Assembly: GCF_030412965.1 (NCBI RefSeq)
Contig: NZ_JAUHJQ010000006.1
Coordinates: forward strand, 1-64,000
Source of the DNA: Nocardioides oceani
GTDB taxonomy: Bacteria; Actinomycetota; Actinomycetes; Propionibacteriales; Nocardioidaceae
Length of the DNA stretch: 64,000 nt
Reading direction: 5' to 3'
Shown here: piece by piece, positions 1-7,914 of the stretch
Layout of the letters: the number at the start of each line of letters is the position of its first letter
Numbering within the stretch: position 1 is the first letter of the stretch
The notes under the pieces: model-generated
Databases searched by the model: none
The model's input: only the letters and a program-made list of their open reading frames with translations
What the model was told of the DNA's origin: nothing
Made by a program: the position numbers and the translations under genes

Positions 1-72
1 TGCCGCGTCAACCTCGTCCCCGACACCAACACCGAGATCGGAGCTGATCAACTGCCCGCGCTGACCGCCTGA
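1..72 (+). CDS. C-terminal end of an unidentified protein (partial)
   Basis: An open frame enters from the left edge and ends with TGA at 70-72; the last residues read QLPALTA. Only 24 codons are visible, so no family can be named. It lies about 230 bases left of the tRNA-3'-end repeat, a position where element-borne genes, including recombinases, often end, but nothing in the visible residues proves this. The frame could also be accidental. Confidence 0.35.
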   Translation, partial: CRVNLVPDTNTEIGADQLPALTA

Positions 73-302
73 CCCATCACGAAGGAGATCGCAGCGCTAC
101 ACCACTCCACGGGACTTGACCGATTCGAGTCGTGTCGCGCTTAGGCACCGAAAACCACAGCAAGAGTCGCCTCGTCGGGTCACAGACCAGCAAGAGCTGC
201 GGGGTAGCGTCACCGTCGCGAGCGGTGTTCGCGCAGGTCAGCGCTCGAATACTCAAAGGGCAGCAAGGGCTGGGCCAACGACGCCCGCTCGCGCCGGATG
301 CC

Positions 303-337
303 CCAGAGGTCGCAGGTTCAAATCCTGCCCCCGCTAC
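303..337 (+). tRNA. tRNA 3'-end fragment, left copy (probable initiator tRNA-Met; att core)
   Basis: The stretch contains a T arm (GCAGG-TTCAAAT-CCTGC) followed by the acceptor strand CCCCGCT and A. This matches the 3' part of actinobacterial initiator tRNA-Met, which has a mismatched 1:72 pair, from memory of that family. The 5' half of a tRNA (D arm, anticodon CAT) is not present upstream, so this is a fragment and not a functional gene. The 35 bases are identical to 11032-11066. tRNA 3' ends are classic integration targets. Confidence 0.65.
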
Positions 338-342
338 AAGAT

Positions 343-384
343 AAGTGGCCTGTGACCTGCGGAAACGCAGGTCGCGGGCCACTT
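343..384. terminator. Strong hairpin after the left tRNA fragment
   Basis: A 19-bp stem (343-361 with 366-384) closes a GAAA tetraloop at 362-365. Two positions are G-U wobbles. It is the diverged counterpart of the perfect hairpin at 11073-11112. Position directly after a tRNA 3' end suggests the tRNA terminator, copied together with the attachment site. Confidence 0.65.
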
Positions 385-617
385 GGGGTCTTGAGCCATT
401 TCTGCTTATGCCGCGCTTTGTGTCCCAAAAACCTCTGCGCGCAAGGCGGGGAGCCTCGCTGGCACAGTCCACCCGAGCCCGCATTGGTGCTCATCTGGAC
501 TTCTTGCTACTAGCGAGTCCGAAGAACCAAGGGCACATCAGCCGCGCAGTACGCGGAATCGGCGAGCTCGCCATCCATCGACTCGTGCGGCGACCCAAGG
601 GCGTGCTCGCGCGTCGG

Positions 618-1448
618 TCAGTGGACCACGAGGTCCACCCGGGCGGGCCACGGGTTCGGCTCGCAGCCCTCCAGGCCCTTGGTCTGTTGCAGCATGACCG
701 GCGCCAACTCTCCGGACCCGGGGCAGCCGACGTGGGCATAGCCGAGCGCGTGGCCGGTCTCGTGGTTGACGACGTAGCGCCGATACCCTGCCAGGTCGCC
801 TGGGTAGCTCTCCGCGCCGAACTGCCACCTCCAGGCGTTGATCACCACGTTGTCGCCGTTGCGGCAAGACAGCCGGCCGCCGGTGTCGAGTGGAGCGCAC
901 AGCTCGTCCACCGTCTCGGGGGTTGCCAGGACGATGCGTAGGTCGGCGTGGTCGTCGACGCGGACGAGTCGATGGCGGGCGGCCCAGCCGCGCCGGTCGG
1001 TCAACGTCTCTTCGATGAACTGGGCGACCTGCGAAGCCGGGAAGGGTAGCCCGTCCTCGACCTCGACCCGGTAGGTGGTGGCCTCCTCGGTGGAGGTGGC
1101 TGTCGCAGCCGCGACCCGGAAGATGCCGGGTCCCTGTTCTGGAACTCGTGGGGTGGGGGGAGTGCGCCTGGCGGGTGCTGGGCTTCGGTGTCGGCCGACC
1201 GCTACCTCGCCGTTCGGCTGCCCGCTCGCCCGTGGCGGGGAAGGAGCCGCGGCGGTGGATGGCGGTGAGACGGCGGCATTTCGATCAGCGTCGTCGAGGT
1301 TCGGGAGGTCCTGCGCGAGGAGCAGGGCGGGCACCGCGACCGCGGAGGCGGTCAGGAGGACCGCCAGCCCGGCGAGCCAGGCCGGGGCCCGTCGCCTGGG
1401 TGCGCGATGGGCGCCGCTGTAGCGCGGCGGTTCTCTGTGTTTGCTCAT
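618..1448 (-). CDS. DUF3152-type secreted/membrane-anchored zinc metalloprotease-like protein
   Basis: The product has 276 residues: a basic N-terminus, one membrane or signal segment at about residues 24-46 (AWLAGLAVLLTASAVAVPAL), a proline-rich linker, then a globular domain. Near the C-terminus stands HETGHALGYAHVGC, the HExxHxxGxxH zinc motif of metzincin-like peptidases and characteristic of DUF3152. The domain should lie outside the cytoplasmic membrane; its substrate is unknown. ATG at 1448 begins 15 bases after the stop of the upstream propeller lipoprotein, so the two are probably co-transcribed with the DUF305 and DUF6153 genes. The family assignment is firm; a role in metal stress is inferred from neighbours. 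Confidence 0.85.
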   Translation of the reverse strand: MSKHREPPRYSGAHRAPRRRAPAWLAGLAVLLTASAVAVPALLLAQDLPNLDDADRNAAVSPPSTAAAPSPPRASGQPNGEVAVGRHRSPAPARRTPPTPRVPEQGPGIFRVAAATATSTEEATTYRVEVEDGLPFPASQVAQFIEETLTDRRGWAARHRLVRVDDHADLRIVLATPETVDELCAPLDTGGRLSCRNGDNVVINAWRWQFGAESYPGDLAGYRRYVVNHETGHALGYAHVGCPGSGELAPVMLQQTKGLEGCEPNPWPARVDLVVH

Positions 1449-1463
1449 CGTTGTAGCCCCGGG

Positions 1464-2300
1464 TCAGAGCACTCGCGCCCAGGTCGCGCCGGCATCGGTG
1501 GACCGGAACACGGTGGTCTCGGTGGCGGCGTACCAACCCTGCTCGCTGATCGTGAAGGCGGCCGGCTGCCCATCGATCGAGCCGGCCTCCGTCCAACTTT
1601 GTCCGTCATCGGTGCTGATGCGGACGGTCCCGTCCGGGGCGATTCCGGCCAAGGTGCCGTCGGGTGCGGTGTCGAGGTAGGTGGTGGTCGGCCCGCCGAG
1701 CTTGCGCGTCTCGCCGGTCTCAGGGTTGATGGTGATGAGCTGTGCTTGGTCGGTGGTCGCGATCAGCTGGTCCTGGGTCTCGGTGGCTGCGACGCTGAGC
1801 AGTGGGGCGGTCAGCACCGCCTCGAAGGTTCCTCGGTCCTCGGTGCGCAGCAGGCGACCGGAGGTGGCGTCGTAGGCGTAGAGCACGTCGCCGGCCGGCT
1901 CGAGGATGTGGAAGTCCGCCTCGCCCTGGAGGGCGACCGGCTTCCAGGTCTGGCCGGCATCGGTGGACTCGATGAGGCCGAGGTGGCTGGGCAGGTCCTC
2001 GCGGAGGTCCGGGTGGCCGCTGCCCAGGAAGTTGCCCGGTCCGACCACGGTGAAGGCCATGGTGTCCTGAAATCGGTCCGCGACCCGGCTGGGCTCTTGG
2101 TCGTCCTTGACGTGGAACAGCCCGAAGTGGGTGGCGACGTAGAGGGTGTCGTCGGCAGGATCGATGCCGAGCCCGTGGATGTGGCCGACCTCGGTGTCGT
2201 CGGCGGAGGGGCTTGCGGACGGGGTTCCCTTGCTGCACCCGACTCCGAGAAGGGTCGTAGTGAGCGCAAGGGTCGCGGTGACGAGGCTGGTTCGGTTCAT
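1464..2300 (-). CDS. Lipoprotein with sialidase/BNR-type propeller repeats (F510_1955-like)
   Basis: A 278-residue lipoprotein: the signal peptide ends in the lipobox LGVGC, followed by a Ser/Pro/Asp-rich linker. The body carries propeller-blade signatures: HIHGLGIDPADDTLYVATHFGLF, STDAGQTWKPV, STDDGQSWTEA and STDAGATWARV (Asp-box-like SxDxGxTW). This is the layout of the F510_1955 group of glycosidase-like propeller proteins, which often sit beside DUF305 and copper-handling genes in actinobacteria. No catalytic activity can be read from the sequence. ATG at 2300 follows a GGAG with normal spacing, and 64 bases separate it from the DUF305 gene upstream. Likely at the outer face of the membrane. 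Confidence 0.8.
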   Translation of the reverse strand: MNRTSLVTATLALTTTLLGVGCSKGTPSASPSADDTEVGHIHGLGIDPADDTLYVATHFGLFHVKDDQEPSRVADRFQDTMAFTVVGPGNFLGSGHPDLREDLPSHLGLIESTDAGQTWKPVALQGEADFHILEPAGDVLYAYDATSGRLLRTEDRGTFEAVLTAPLLSVAATETQDQLIATTDQAQLITINPETGETRKLGGPTTTYLDTAPDGTLAGIAPDGTVRISTDDGQSWTEAGSIDGQPAAFTISEQGWYAATETTVFRSTDAGATWARVL

Positions 2301-2364
2301 GGCGAGAACTCCGATGTGAGGGGTGTCGGGCAGGCGGGCGTGCCTGCCCGACACCGAGACGACG

Positions 2365-2925
2365 TCAGGGCTTCAGCAGCTCCTGCATCGTCTGGATCTC
2401 CTCGGTCTGGGCGCTCTCGATCTCCCCGGCCAGCGCGAGGGCGTCGGGGAACTCACCCTCGGTCTGCTCGGTCTGCGCCATCTCGATCGCGCCCTCGTGG
2501 TGCTCGATCATCATGGTGAGGAACATCTGGTCGAATCCGGATCCCGAGGAGCCCTCGAGGTCAGCCATCTCCTCCTCGGACATCATCCCGGCCATGTCAT
2601 CCGACGACATGTCGTGTCCGCCGTGTCCGCCATCTCCGGGCACCTCTTCGCCCCAGGAGTCCAGCCACCCGGTCATGGTCTCGATCTCGGGGTCCTGCGC
2701 CGCCTCGATGTCGGCGGCCAGGTCCTTGACCTCGGGGCTCTCGGCACGGGTCTCGGCGAGCTGGGCCATCTCGACGGCCTGCTGGTGGTGGGGGATCATC
2801 TGCTGCGCGAACGCGACGTCGGCGTCGTTGTGCCCGGCTGCGGAGTCGCTGCCGTCTTCGTTGCCGCACGCCGCGAGGGTGAGCAAACTGGCCGCGACGA
2901 TGGCGGCGGTGAGGGTCTTGCGCAT
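2365..2925 (-). CDS. DUF305 lipoprotein
   Basis: 186 residues from ATG 2925 (GGAG at good distance). The signal peptide ends in LTLAAC (lipobox), so the mature protein should be lipid-anchored outside the membrane. Two DUF305 half-repeats are visible, with MIPHHQQAVEMA near the N-terminus and MIEHHEGAIEMA near the C-terminus. Between them lies a His/Asp/Met-rich loop (HGGHDMSSDDMAGMM) that could bind metal. DUF305 is a ferritin-like four-helix family repeatedly found with copper resistance genes; its biochemical role is not settled. Gene order DUF6153-DUF305-propeller-DUF3152 suggests one minus-strand transcript. Confidence 0.9.
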   Translation of the reverse strand: MRKTLTAAIVAASLLTLAACGNEDGSDSAAGHNDADVAFAQQMIPHHQQAVEMAQLAETRAESPEVKDLAADIEAAQDPEIETMTGWLDSWGEEVPGDGGHGGHDMSSDDMAGMMSEEEMADLEGSSGSGFDQMFLTMMIEHHEGAIEMAQTEQTEGEFPDALALAGEIESAQTEEIQTMQELLKP

Positions 2926-3007
2926 GGGTGTTCTCCATCTGTGTGATCGGTGTCTGGGCATGCGAACGTCCGAGTCACCCGGTGGGGTGTCCCGTGGCGA
3001 GTGCCTG

Positions 3008-3466
3008 TCAGCAGCGGATCACGCAGAGTCTGCGCAGGTCGGGCGGGTCACGGTCCCGCCCGATGAACACCGGAAGTGACCATCCCTGCAGCGTGCCCCG
3101 AGCAAGGCGGATGCGGCGTCGGCCCAGCAGCAGTGCGACGCCGAGAAGGATCCCGGCGAGAATCGCCAGGCAGAGCTCGAGCAGCCCGCCGCCTCCGTTG
3201 CCGTCCGGGGCTGGGGTCGGGTGGCCGGAGGTCAGCTGGCTCGACGCCCCCGTGGCGAGAGTGTCGTCGCCGGTGACGGGGGTGTGGCCGTGGGATCGAT
3301 CGTGAGTGGCGGCCGTCATGTCGCTCGGACCCGGGGTCGCCACGAAGTGTGCGCCGGTGTGGGAGCCCCAGCCGTGCATCGACATCAGGCCGAACAGGGC
3401 CACGGCCACGGCGACGAGCGCAAGGCGCGCGCCCGATGCCGGGATCGCAGTTCGGACATCCCGCAT
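3008..3466 (-). CDS. DUF6153-type small membrane protein
   Basis: 152 residues from ATG 3466. There is an N-terminal hydrophobic segment (ARLALVAVAVALFGLMSMHG), a His-rich extracytoplasmic linker (MHGWGSHTGAH, HDRSHGHTP), and a second membrane helix (LLELCLAILAGILLGVALLLG). A basic C-terminal tail ends in CVIRC. The layout matches DUF6153, found in actinobacteria next to DUF305 and copper genes. It is the first gene of the minus-strand block reaching down to 618. The histidines and terminal cysteines suggest metal binding, an inference. Upstream (3467-3753) no gene is supported. Confidence 0.7.
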   Translation of the reverse strand: MRDVRTAIPASGARLALVAVAVALFGLMSMHGWGSHTGAHFVATPGPSDMTAATHDRSHGHTPVTGDDTLATGASSQLTSGHPTPAPDGNGGGGLLELCLAILAGILLGVALLLGRRRIRLARGTLQGWSLPVFIGRDRDPPDLRRLCVIRC

Positions 3467-3753
3467 TGTTCAATCCTACGCAGCGCCGGTTCGCAGTAGG
3501 CCAGCCGCGCACGAGCCGTCGACGCGACGATCTGGATGAGGACCTCCTGGCCCGGCAGGCGGCTTAGCCCAAGTCACCAGTTTGTGCAGCAGACCCTGCC
3601 ACTGGGGCAGAACCCACCGACGATGGCCGCTCGTGCGAGAGTCGAAGATCCCACCGAAGGTGAAGTGCCTCGATCTCGCTCAGGCGACGAACAACTGGGC
3701 ATTGTCATGAACTCGGGCACGGCTCGTTCGGGGTCCCATTCCTCCATGACCGG

Positions 3754-4380
3754 TCACGGGGGTCCGTGGGAACAATCGGCGCGCCGCGCTGTGACCCAGG
3801 TGAACTGCTGCCCGGCGCCGCCTGGAGTGAGGTGAGTCCGCGTTTCCGCATGAGTGAGGTCGAAAGCGGGCGCGAACAGAGCGGCGATGTCGTCGGAGGA
3901 GAAGCGGGCCGTCGGCAGGCCCGAGCAGGACGTGGGCCCGTCGGGGCCGAAGGTGGCCAGGACAAGGAGGCCACCAGCGGACAGGGCTAGGGCGGCCCGA
4001 TCGACGTACGCCGCCTGGTCGGCCGGAGCTGTGAGGAAGTGGAACACGGCGCGGTCGTGCCACACGTCGTAGGTGCGGGAGGGTTCCCAGCAGAGGACGT
4101 CGCTGACGATGTAGGCGACCCGGTCTTCCCCGGGCCCGAGACGCTCGCGAGTCACTGCGAGCGCCTCCTGAGAGATGTCGAGCAGGGTGATGTCGTCGCG
4201 GCCGTCGGCGAGGAGCGCGCCGGGAAGCCGGGACGCGCCAGCCCCGATATCGATCACCGAGCCGGGCTGCGCGCGCAGCAGCTCCGCAGAGTGGGTGGGC
4301 ATCTCCTCGAACCATGACACCGAGTCGAGGTCGCGCGAGGCGAAAACGGCATCCCAGTGATCAGCGCGCTCGTCGCTCAT
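3754..4380 (-). CDS. Class I SAM-dependent methyltransferase
   Basis: 208 residues from ATG 4380, whose ATGA overlaps the stop of the preceding membrane peptide. Motif I of the Rossmann-like fold is VIDIGAGASRLPGALL, followed by the acidic motif II (ITLLDISQEAL) and a post-motif DVLCWEP. The sequence WFEEMP near residue 25 and HDRAVFHFL in the middle are typical of a cytosolic small-molecule methyltransferase group often annotated as thiopurine or tellurite-like. The substrate is not determinable. Translational coupling to a YgaP-like peptide and a Cys-rich peptide suggests a role in sulfur or metal detoxification, an inference from context only. Confidence 0.8.
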   Translation of the reverse strand: MSDERADHWDAVFASRDLDSVSWFEEMPTHSAELLRAQPGSVIDIGAGASRLPGALLADGRDDITLLDISQEALAVTRERLGPGEDRVAYIVSDVLCWEPSRTYDVWHDRAVFHFLTAPADQAAYVDRAALALSAGGLLVLATFGPDGPTSCSGLPTARFSSDDIAALFAPAFDLTHAETRTHLTPGGAGQQFTWVTARRADCSHGPP

Positions 4381-4580
4381 CGGAAGGCGCACCCGTTGCT
4401 GACGCCGAGGCGGCGGAAGATGACGGCCGCGGGACAGAAGCCAGTGATGCTCGACTGGAGCAGATTGAGCCCGACGAAGGCGGTCAGCAGCCACCACCAC
4501 GGTGATACGAGGGCCACCAGCAAGGCGCTGAGAACGGTCAGGGTGCCGGCGAGGAGGAGAACGGCGCGGTCGAGGTTCAT
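4377..4580 (-). CDS. DUF2892 / YgaP-type inner-membrane peptide
   Basis: 67 residues forming two membrane helices (AVLLLAGTLTVLSALLVALV and WWLLTAFVGLNLLQSSI) ending in GFCPAAVIFRRLG. The FCP motif after the second helix is the hallmark of the DUF2892/YgaP transmembrane module, which in other bacteria is fused to or encoded beside rhodanese domains and moves reactive sulfur or cyanide products. Here it stands alone, start ATG 4580 overlapping the upstream stop by four bases and its own stop overlapping the methyltransferase start. The rhodanese partner is probably one of those at 7915-9715. Confidence 0.8.
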   Translation of the reverse strand: MNLDRAVLLLAGTLTVLSALLVALVSPWWWLLTAFVGLNLLQSSITGFCPAAVIFRRLGVSNGCAFR

Positions 4581-4744
4581 GCCTTCCCTCCGAAGAAGCG
4601 GCTGAAGAACCCGGTTCCGGCCTCGCGGGGGTGGCCGGCGCACCGGTCGGCGCGCGGGACGCGGGCGAGGACCTGGTCGACGTGCTGGCCGCAGCCGGCC
4701 CAGGTGGTCTTGCCACACTTCTTACAAGTGACTGCTCGGCACAT
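4577..4744 (-). CDS. Small Cys/His-rich zinc-ribbon peptide
   Basis: Only 55 residues from ATG 4744, preceded by a strong AAAGGAG at normal spacing. The pattern CRAVTCKKCGKTTWAGCGQH and then RCAGH gives five Cys and two His that could form a zinc site, followed by a basic, phenylalanine-containing tail (GFFSRFFGGKA). Comparable short peptides are found widely in actinobacteria, where they are left as hypothetical. It heads a three-gene overlapping unit (4744 to 3754). The strong ribosome-binding site and stop overlap make it a genuine gene although it is short. Confidence 0.75.
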   Translation of the reverse strand: MCRAVTCKKCGKTTWAGCGQHVDQVLARVPRADRCAGHPREAGTGFFSRFFGGKA

Positions 4745-4803
4745 GGTGGAGCTCCTTTGGTTCGAGGTGATGGTGCGGGAGAGGTGAGGCTGGGAGGGGA
4801 GGT

Positions 4804-4842
4804 GTGGTCCGGACACCCGTGGGGGTCGCGCGCCCGGACCAC
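4804..4842 (-). terminator. Possible hairpin downstream of the MMPL gene
   Basis: GTGGTCCGG (4804-4812) pairs with CCGGACCAC (4834-4842) around a 21-base GC-rich loop. It sits 43 bases after the stop of the minus-strand MMPL gene and before the zinc-ribbon gene, so it could end the rhodanese-MMPL transcript. There is no U-tract, as is common in actinobacteria. Confidence 0.4.
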
Positions 4843-4884
4843 GTGCCGCGGCGCAGGGGGCACGCCGTGGCGGTCGAGGGGCGC

Positions 4885-7050
4885 TCAGCCGTGCGAGAAC
4901 GTGATGGTCGGCAACACGCGGCGCAGCCAGGCCGGCGACCACCAGGCCGCCTTGCCGGTGAGACGCAGCATGACCGGCAACAGCACGAGCCGCACGAGGA
5001 ACGCGTCGAGCAGCACAGCGACGCCCAGCACGATGCCCATCTCCTTGGGGGGCAGCGGACCGGACAGCGCGAAGGTGAAGAACACCGCGACCATGACCGC
5101 GCCGGCGGCGAAAATGACCCGTCCGGAGTGGGCCAGCGAGCCGACCATCGCGTCCTTCGGGTCGCCCGAGTGCTCGTAGTGCTCCTTGGCCGACGCGAGT
5201 AGGAAGACCGTGTAGTCCATGGCGATCGCGAAGATCATGGCGAAGAAGAACACCGGAGCCCACGCGTCGAGGAAGCCCTGACTCTCGAAGCCGAAGAAGT
5301 CAGCGCCGATGCCTTCCTGGAAGATCAGGCGGGCCACGCCAAACGCCGCAGCCGTCGACAGCAGGCTGGCCAGCGTGCCGAGCAACGAGATCAGCGGCGC
5401 CTGGAGCGCCACCAGCAACAGCAGGAACCCGAGCACGAGCACGACCCCGATCACGAGCGGCGTGGATTCGTCGAGCTGGGCCTTGAGGTCGAGGTTCTCC
5501 ACCGCCGCGCCTCCGACTAGGGCGCTCGGCGGCAGGTCGGCGCGCAGCCGGTCGACGGTGTCGCCGAGGGCGGGGTCGGATGGGTCGACGGTCGGCACGG
5601 CCTGGATGAGGACCAGCCCGCTGTCGTCGGCTGCCGGCATGGCCGGCATCGCTCCGGCGATGCCGGAGTCGGAGGAAAGCACGGTGCTCGCGGCCTCGGC
5701 GTCGGAGGCCTTCATCACGATCTGCAGCGTGCCGGGTGCACCTTCACCGAACGACTCCTGCACTAGGTCGTAGCCGATCCGGGCGCTGGCGTCCTCGGGC
5801 AGGACCTTGATGGAGGGCATGGCGGTCTTGAGGCCGATGACCGGTGCGGCGAGCGCGAGCAGCACGATGAGCGCGCCCAGGCCCCAGACGACGGGGCGCT
5901 TCCAGAGTCGCTCGCCCCACGCGGCGAACTTCGGGGAGCGGTGCTCCCCGGTCTTGACCCAGGGCAGGGACAGCTTGTTGATTTTGTGGTCGAGCTTGAA
6001 CAGCACCAGCGGCAGCAGGGTGAGTGTGGCGGCCAGGACGAAGACGACCGAGAGCATGATCCCGCCGGCCATCGAGCGGAACGAGGGCGAGGGCACGAGC
6101 ATCACGGCCGACAGCGAGATCAGGACGGTGGCGCCGGAGAGCAGGACGGCCTTGCCGGCGGTGTCCATGGTCTCGGCGATGGCCTGCTTGGCGGAGTTGC
6201 CCGAGCCCATGCGGGATGCGCGGTAGCGGACGACGAGGAAGAGCGCGTAGTCGATGCCGAGCGCGAGGGCGAACATCATCGCGAAGTTCATGGCCCAGAT
6301 GGAGACCGGGACGAGCTCATTGATGAGGACCAGGGAGCCGGCGGAGGCGACGAGGCCGGCGAGGGTCAGGATCAGGGGGAGGCCTGCGGCGACCAGGGCG
6401 CCGAAGGCGAGCACCAGGATCGCCATGGTGACGGGCCAGGAGAGCATCTCGGACTTCAGCATGGCTTCGAGGTTGGCCTCGTTGAAGTCTGACCAGAGCA
6501 GCGAGGAGCCGGTCGGGTTGACCTGGATGCCCTCGACGGAAAGGTCCTGGAGGTCGCCCTTGAGGTCGGTGGCGACCCGGACCATCTCGTTGGTGTCGGC
6601 ACCCGCGCCCGCGAGGATGATCGCGGTGCTGCCGTCCTGGCTGATGGTCGCGCCGGGCATCGGCGCGATCACCTCAGCGATGCGTGGTTCGGCTTCGAGC
6701 ATCCGGGTGACCTGGGCGAGGACCTCGGCGCCGGGGCCCTCGGTGACGGGTCCGTCGGTGGAGTGCACGACGACCTGGATGGCCGAGGAGGCGTTGCCGC
6801 CGAAGCTCTTCTGGGCGAGCTCGCGTGCGGCGACGGACTCGGATCCGTCGGCCTGCCAGCCGGCGCCGGACAGGTTGTGCTCGACCTGGGGGGCGAAGGC
6901 GCCCAGGCCGACGATGAGCAGCAGCCAGACGCCGGTGACGAGCTTGGCGTGGTTGGTCACCCAGAGGCCGAGGCGGCCGAGGGGGCCGGGGCGGAAGCCG
7001 GGGGTGAAGTCGGGGGAGGCGCCCTTCGACGGGGCGGTGGTGGTGCTCAT
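4885..7050 (-). CDS. MMPL-family RND transporter
   Basis: 721 residues from ATG 7050. An N-terminal membrane helix (LVTGVWLLLIVGLGAFAP) is followed by a large periplasmic-type loop and a bundle of helices containing FALALGIDYALFLVVRYR. The second half repeats this plan and contains MIFAIAMDYTVFLLASAKEHY. The paired (G)xxxDY motifs within helix four of each half are the proton-relay signature of MMPL/MmpL proteins. About 12 helices in total, normal family length. Exported substrate unknown. It is last in the rhodanese-dioxygenase-TauE unit (38 bases after TauE), so it may export a sulfur-containing product, an inference. Confidence 0.9.
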   Translation of the reverse strand: MSTTTAPSKGASPDFTPGFRPGPLGRLGLWVTNHAKLVTGVWLLLIVGLGAFAPQVEHNLSGAGWQADGSESVAARELAQKSFGGNASSAIQVVVHSTDGPVTEGPGAEVLAQVTRMLEAEPRIAEVIAPMPGATISQDGSTAIILAGAGADTNEMVRVATDLKGDLQDLSVEGIQVNPTGSSLLWSDFNEANLEAMLKSEMLSWPVTMAILVLAFGALVAAGLPLILTLAGLVASAGSLVLINELVPVSIWAMNFAMMFALALGIDYALFLVVRYRASRMGSGNSAKQAIAETMDTAGKAVLLSGATVLISLSAVMLVPSPSFRSMAGGIMLSVVFVLAATLTLLPLVLFKLDHKINKLSLPWVKTGEHRSPKFAAWGERLWKRPVVWGLGALIVLLALAAPVIGLKTAMPSIKVLPEDASARIGYDLVQESFGEGAPGTLQIVMKASDAEAASTVLSSDSGIAGAMPAMPAADDSGLVLIQAVPTVDPSDPALGDTVDRLRADLPPSALVGGAAVENLDLKAQLDESTPLVIGVVLVLGFLLLLVALQAPLISLLGTLASLLSTAAAFGVARLIFQEGIGADFFGFESQGFLDAWAPVFFFAMIFAIAMDYTVFLLASAKEHYEHSGDPKDAMVGSLAHSGRVIFAAGAVMVAVFFTFALSGPLPPKEMGIVLGVAVLLDAFLVRLVLLPVMLRLTGKAAWWSPAWLRRVLPTITFSHG

Positions 7051-7088
7051 GGATGTTCCGTTCGATGAGGGTTGAGCGGTGGGTGTGA

Positions 7089-7913
7089 TCAGAGAAGGGC
7101 GGGGACCGCGCGGGCTGCCGTGTAGACGGCGACGCCGAGGACCAGGACGGCGAAGGCGGCCTGGAGGCGGTTGGTGCCGACACGGCCGGCGAGGCGTGCC
7201 CCTGCGACGGCTGCTGCCGCTGACGTTGCGGTGAGCGCGGCGACGGACGTCCAGTCCGGTGCGGCGCCGGAGCCAGCTCGGACAGCGAGCGCTGCGGCGC
7301 TGGTGATGGTGATGACAACCAGTGAGGTACCGGCGGCGTACTCCATCGGCAGCGCGAGGGCGAGCAGGAGGGCGGGAACGACGAGGAAGCCGCCGCCCAC
7401 GCCCAGGAAGCCGGTCAGTGCCCCGACGACGGTCGCGGTCAGCAGCACCTTGAGGGCCCGGGGGCACTGGCAGGCGAAGGTCGGGCTGAACGTGATGATC
7501 GGGTCGTCCAGGGTGGGCCGCGCGACGTGCCGAGGGTCGTCTACGCGACGGTGGCGTAGCTGGCGCCAGGCCAGCATCCCGCCGACCAGCAGCATCAAGG
7601 CGGCGAAGGCGGCCAACAGGATGTCCTCGGGGACCCGGATGGACGCCTCCGCTCCCGCCACCGCCCCGCCGATCGCGACCAGGCCGAAGACCAGGCCGTG
7701 GCCGAGCAGCACGTTGCCGGCGCGGTGTGCGGCGATCGCCCCGATCAGGGAGGTGACGCCGACGACCACCAGCGACCCGGTCGTCGCCTGGGAGGCGGAC
7801 TGATCGAGCAGGTACACCAGCACCGGCACGGCCAGGATCGAGCCGCCGCCGCCGAGTGCTCCAAGGGACAGGCCGATGAGCGCGCCGGCGGCGACGGCGA
7901 GGAGCAGTGTCAT
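7089..7913 (-). CDS. TauE/SafE-type sulfite or organosulfonate exporter
   Basis: 274 residues with about eight membrane helices arranged as two related halves, each with a glycine-rich loop: LGALGGGGSILAVPVLVYLL near the N-terminus and GFLGVGGGFLVVPALLLAL after the middle. These are the PF01925 signatures. A cytoplasmic loop with CQCPRALK separates the halves. The family exports sulfite, thiosulfate or sulfoacetate. ATG 7913 follows the dioxygenase stop by one base (TGATATG), so translation is coupled. In staphylococcal cst operons TauE removes the sulfite or thiosulfate made from persulfide, and the same arrangement is seen here. Confidence 0.9.
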   Translation of the reverse strand: MTLLLAVAAGALIGLSLGALGGGGSILAVPVLVYLLDQSASQATTGSLVVVGVTSLIGAIAAHRAGNVLLGHGLVFGLVAIGGAVAGAEASIRVPEDILLAAFAALMLLVGGMLAWRQLRHRRVDDPRHVARPTLDDPIITFSPTFACQCPRALKVLLTATVVGALTGFLGVGGGFLVVPALLLALALPMEYAAGTSLVVITITSAAALAVRAGSGAAPDWTSVAALTATSAAAAVAGARLAGRVGTNRLQAAFAVLVLGVAVYTAARAVPALL

Positions 7914-7914
7914 A

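Larger units (their letters stand above)
122..384. repeat. Direct repeat, left copy (att-like region)
   Basis: This stretch aligns over its full length with 10851-11112. In both copies exactly 216 bases separate the start (GATTCGA) from the end of the tRNA-like core, and both are followed by the same type of hairpin. The upstream 180 bases are diverged but recognisable (shared words such as AACCACAGCAAGA and GTTCGCGCAGGTCAGCGC), and the core is identical. Two copies bracketing 10.7 kb of foreign-looking cargo are what attachment sites of an integrated element look like. Left of this copy the sequence is not homologous to the flank of the right copy. Confidence 0.75.

Noticed and set aside
301..340. 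Functional tRNA gene
   Set aside because: Only the T arm and acceptor 3' strand are present; no D arm or anticodon arm upstream.
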